NCBI RefSeq assembly: GCF_008831285.2
Contig: NC_045139.1
Coordinates: 5,616,704 to 5,680,703 of the forward strand
Direction: 5' to 3'
Source of the DNA: Nymphaea colorata
Lineage: Eukaryota > Streptophyta > Magnoliopsida > Nymphaeales > Nymphaeaceae
Length of the DNA stretch: 64,000 bases
The notes below the pieces were generated by a model. That model ran no database searches and had not been told where the DNA came from. It saw nothing but the letters and a program-made list of their open reading frames with translations. Shown here in pieces: positions 62,094 through 64,000 of this stretch. A program made the translations under genes and the position numbers. How positions within the stretch are numbered: position 1 is the first letter of the stretch; every line of letters begins with the position of its first letter.

Positions 62094-63480
62094 CTCTGTC
62101 TCTCTCTGTTCCTCTGTTGCACTCTTAACAAACTGAGAAGGAAAGACTAAAAACTTCTCTGAGTTATCTGCAGAGAGGATGTGCACAATGGGAACTCCTT
62201 TTCTCTGAGTACAGTGCAGAAAACCATGCAAGCTTCTAGAGAGAGATTATGAGATTACTCGCCAAGAGCAACATAAATACATACAAACATCATTAACTTC
62301 AAGAAAGGAAAGTTACTAAAAAGTAAAAACTAATAGCTGCCGATGAGAGAGTTGTAAGGAGTTTCCAGATTTCGTTTTCTTGCTTTTAATCACTTGATTA
62401 CTTCACAGATTTTCACTGTTTTTGCGGGACCATAAACGTTCAAAAAGCTAGAGGAAGAAGGAGCGGTTGCTGTAATACCGAAGAAGTCAAGCCTGGTCGT
62501 CTAAGTGTCTAACTACCTCATGCCTGAAGAAGAAACTGCCCTTTTCGACGTGAAATCGAGTTAATTTATCGACTGTCACTCGTGATCTTAAACAAATCAA
62601 AATAAAAATAATGTCTGATCGCTATATTTAAGTTTCTAAAAAGAATTATTTTGTCATGGGTAGTGACCAGTAAGATAAGAAAAATCTGGAAGACCAACTA
62701 AGCAGACAAATTCTTTGTTACTAAAAACGCATCTTAAGCGAAAAGAGGGGGAGAGAATCTGTTCCTTCCTGTGCCAATGAATTCGGAAAGGACGAAAACG
62801 GGAACTTTCTATTTTACAGCAATGGAAAAAGTTGGCAGAAAAAGCAGAAAGTTGCTTGCGTGCGAAGAACTGATTATAATGTTTTTCAAATTATGTTTTG
62901 GAAACTTTGCTTTTTTGGCCAAAATACAATGTCTCCTAATACCAAGCTTTCTTTTACACTAACTGTTACTTTTTTATGCGGAGTTCTTTCTTTTTGTTCA
63001 GGTCGATACGATCCCGGCTTGAATCAAATTCAACAATCGAAGTGACCAAAAAAAAAAAAAAATCTTTCATTAACTGACAAGCTTTTTTGAAATTGAGAGT
63101 CAGTTTGGACCAACATTAGGAAGATAAACCATGGATAATATGACAGAGATAGAACCCGACACTATTATAGATTTAAAAATCCAAATTGGTGCAATGGAAA
63201 ATGGTAATGGCCGCACAAAGATAAGATTGAGATTGAAATTAAGAGAGACAAACGGATCACACTTGCCCAAATGCAATCAAAATGTTATTTTATTAAAAGA
63301 AGCAGTGGAGATATGTCAAAGAGGTATCATGTCCCTACACAAGGGTGCACATTTTCACATAAATCATTGTAAATAGAACATCCTAACTGAATCAACCTCC
63401 ATTGTCCGTGTCCAACTTTCGCAATATAGGTTCCACTACTGTCTATACCCGACCATTTTCAAGATGGATCATATAAATCG
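62094..63480. other. F-box gene 5' flank and spacer
   Basis: No gene recognised. The F-box promoter should lie in the first several hundred bases; no clear TATA box is seen. A poly-A tract lies at 63048-63061. Confidence 0.4.
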
Positions 63481-63489
63481 GATTATTCG

Positions 63490-63905
63490 CTAAGAATGTC
63501 AATATATTTGATTTATATCGGATACTTGATTAAACTGTTCTAAAGGAAACTGGATAATGTCAATATATTTGATTTATATCGGATACTTGATTAAACTGTT
63601 CTAAAGGAAACTGGATATGAAAAAAAAATTAATACTTGATTAAGAAATTGGATCAGATTTAAATTTAAGATACGACATCTGATCAGATTCAAAGATACAT
63701 AAATATCTAATCAAATTTGGATCAGATTTAATTTTATAACTATCACACATCTAATGCTTTTATATTTTGAAAATCAATTATATTCAATTCAAAAATCAGA
63801 TTCGGATTGGATTTAGATCATGAAATAGGATTTACGATTTTGGATTCGTATATGCCTTTTCTTTGTTCATATTTGAATATGAATAAGTGAATATTTGAAA
63901 AAGCG
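63490..63905. repeat. CAGATT/GGATTT-rich dispersed repeat, copy 3, with internal duplication
   Basis: It shares with 22840-23215 the ordered phrases ATCAGATTTAAATT, GACATCTGATCAGATT, CAGATTCGGATTGGATTTAGAT and TTCTTTGTTCATATTTGA. It contains a perfect 2 x 61-bp tandem duplication (63496-63556 and 63557-63617; unit starts ATGTCAATATATTTGATTTA). Confidence 0.7.
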
Positions 63906-63955
63906 GATACAACAATAACAGAGTAGCATTCACAGATTTCTATATTCAAAAAGAT

Positions 63956-63960
<5 letters not shown>

Positions 63961-64000
<40 letters not shown>
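63961..64000. repeat. (AT)n microsatellite cut by the window edge
   Basis: The last 40 bases are a perfect AT run that continues beyond the window; its full length is unknown. Confidence 0.95.

Noticed and set aside
1-64000. Search for CRISPR arrays, operons, phage genes, rRNA genes, endogenous viral genes and conserved microRNA sequences
   Set aside because: Nothing found: the direct repeats are microsatellites, tandem duplications or transposon-derived, and the gene set is typical plant nuclear.

Overview
This is a nuclear window from a flowering plant. The genes have spliced exons with GT..AG introns, and their products belong to plant families: a SHAQKYF-type MYB, plant LpxK, a DVL/ROT4 micropeptide, a plastid-type ARM-repeat protein, a TMEM214-like protein and an F-box/LRR protein. 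The space between genes is AT-rich and holds GA/CT and TA microsatellites and small non-autonomous DNA transposons. Exon composition is not GC-rich in the way grass genes often are, so I favour a non-grass angiosperm. The sequence alone does not let me name a genus.

Layout. 1-1454 (+): 3' part of an SRM1-like two-repeat MYB gene, cut by the window edge. 1455-7686: repeat-rich spacer. 7687-15042 (+): a complete eight-exon LPXK gene (392 aa) whose introns carry at least two TIR elements. 15043-26830: transposon-rich spacer, including a textbook hAT-type non-autonomous element with an 8-bp target duplication at 17343-17908 and diverged relatives at about 15960, 21645 and 24345. 26831-26965 (-): an intact 44-residue DVL/RTFL peptide gene with its own TATA box. 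26966-37925: long spacer with microsatellites and no gene that I recognise. 37926-45827 (-): nine-exon ARM-repeat gene (855 aa, probably plastid-targeted) with a U6 snRNA-like relic in intron 1. 47374-47607: a near-perfect 234-bp palindrome. 48849-54150 (-): ten-exon TMEM214/DUF2359-like gene (578 aa). 60053-62093 (-): three-exon F-box/LRR/FBD-like gene (423 aa). 62094-64000: spacer ending in an (AT)n run that is cut by the window edge.

The genes do not form one pathway. The ARM-repeat and TMEM214-like genes are neighbours in the same orientation. From memory, their Arabidopsis counterparts are also adjacent, which suggests old microsynteny. All exon models were built by eye from reading frame, splice signals, intron phase and remembered family sequences; lengths and phases close exactly for every multi-exon gene. 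The best candidates for something undescribed are the spacerless long inverted repeat at 47.5 kb, the small TIR elements nested in LPXK introns, and a repeat family seen at 22.8, 54.5 and 63.5 kb.
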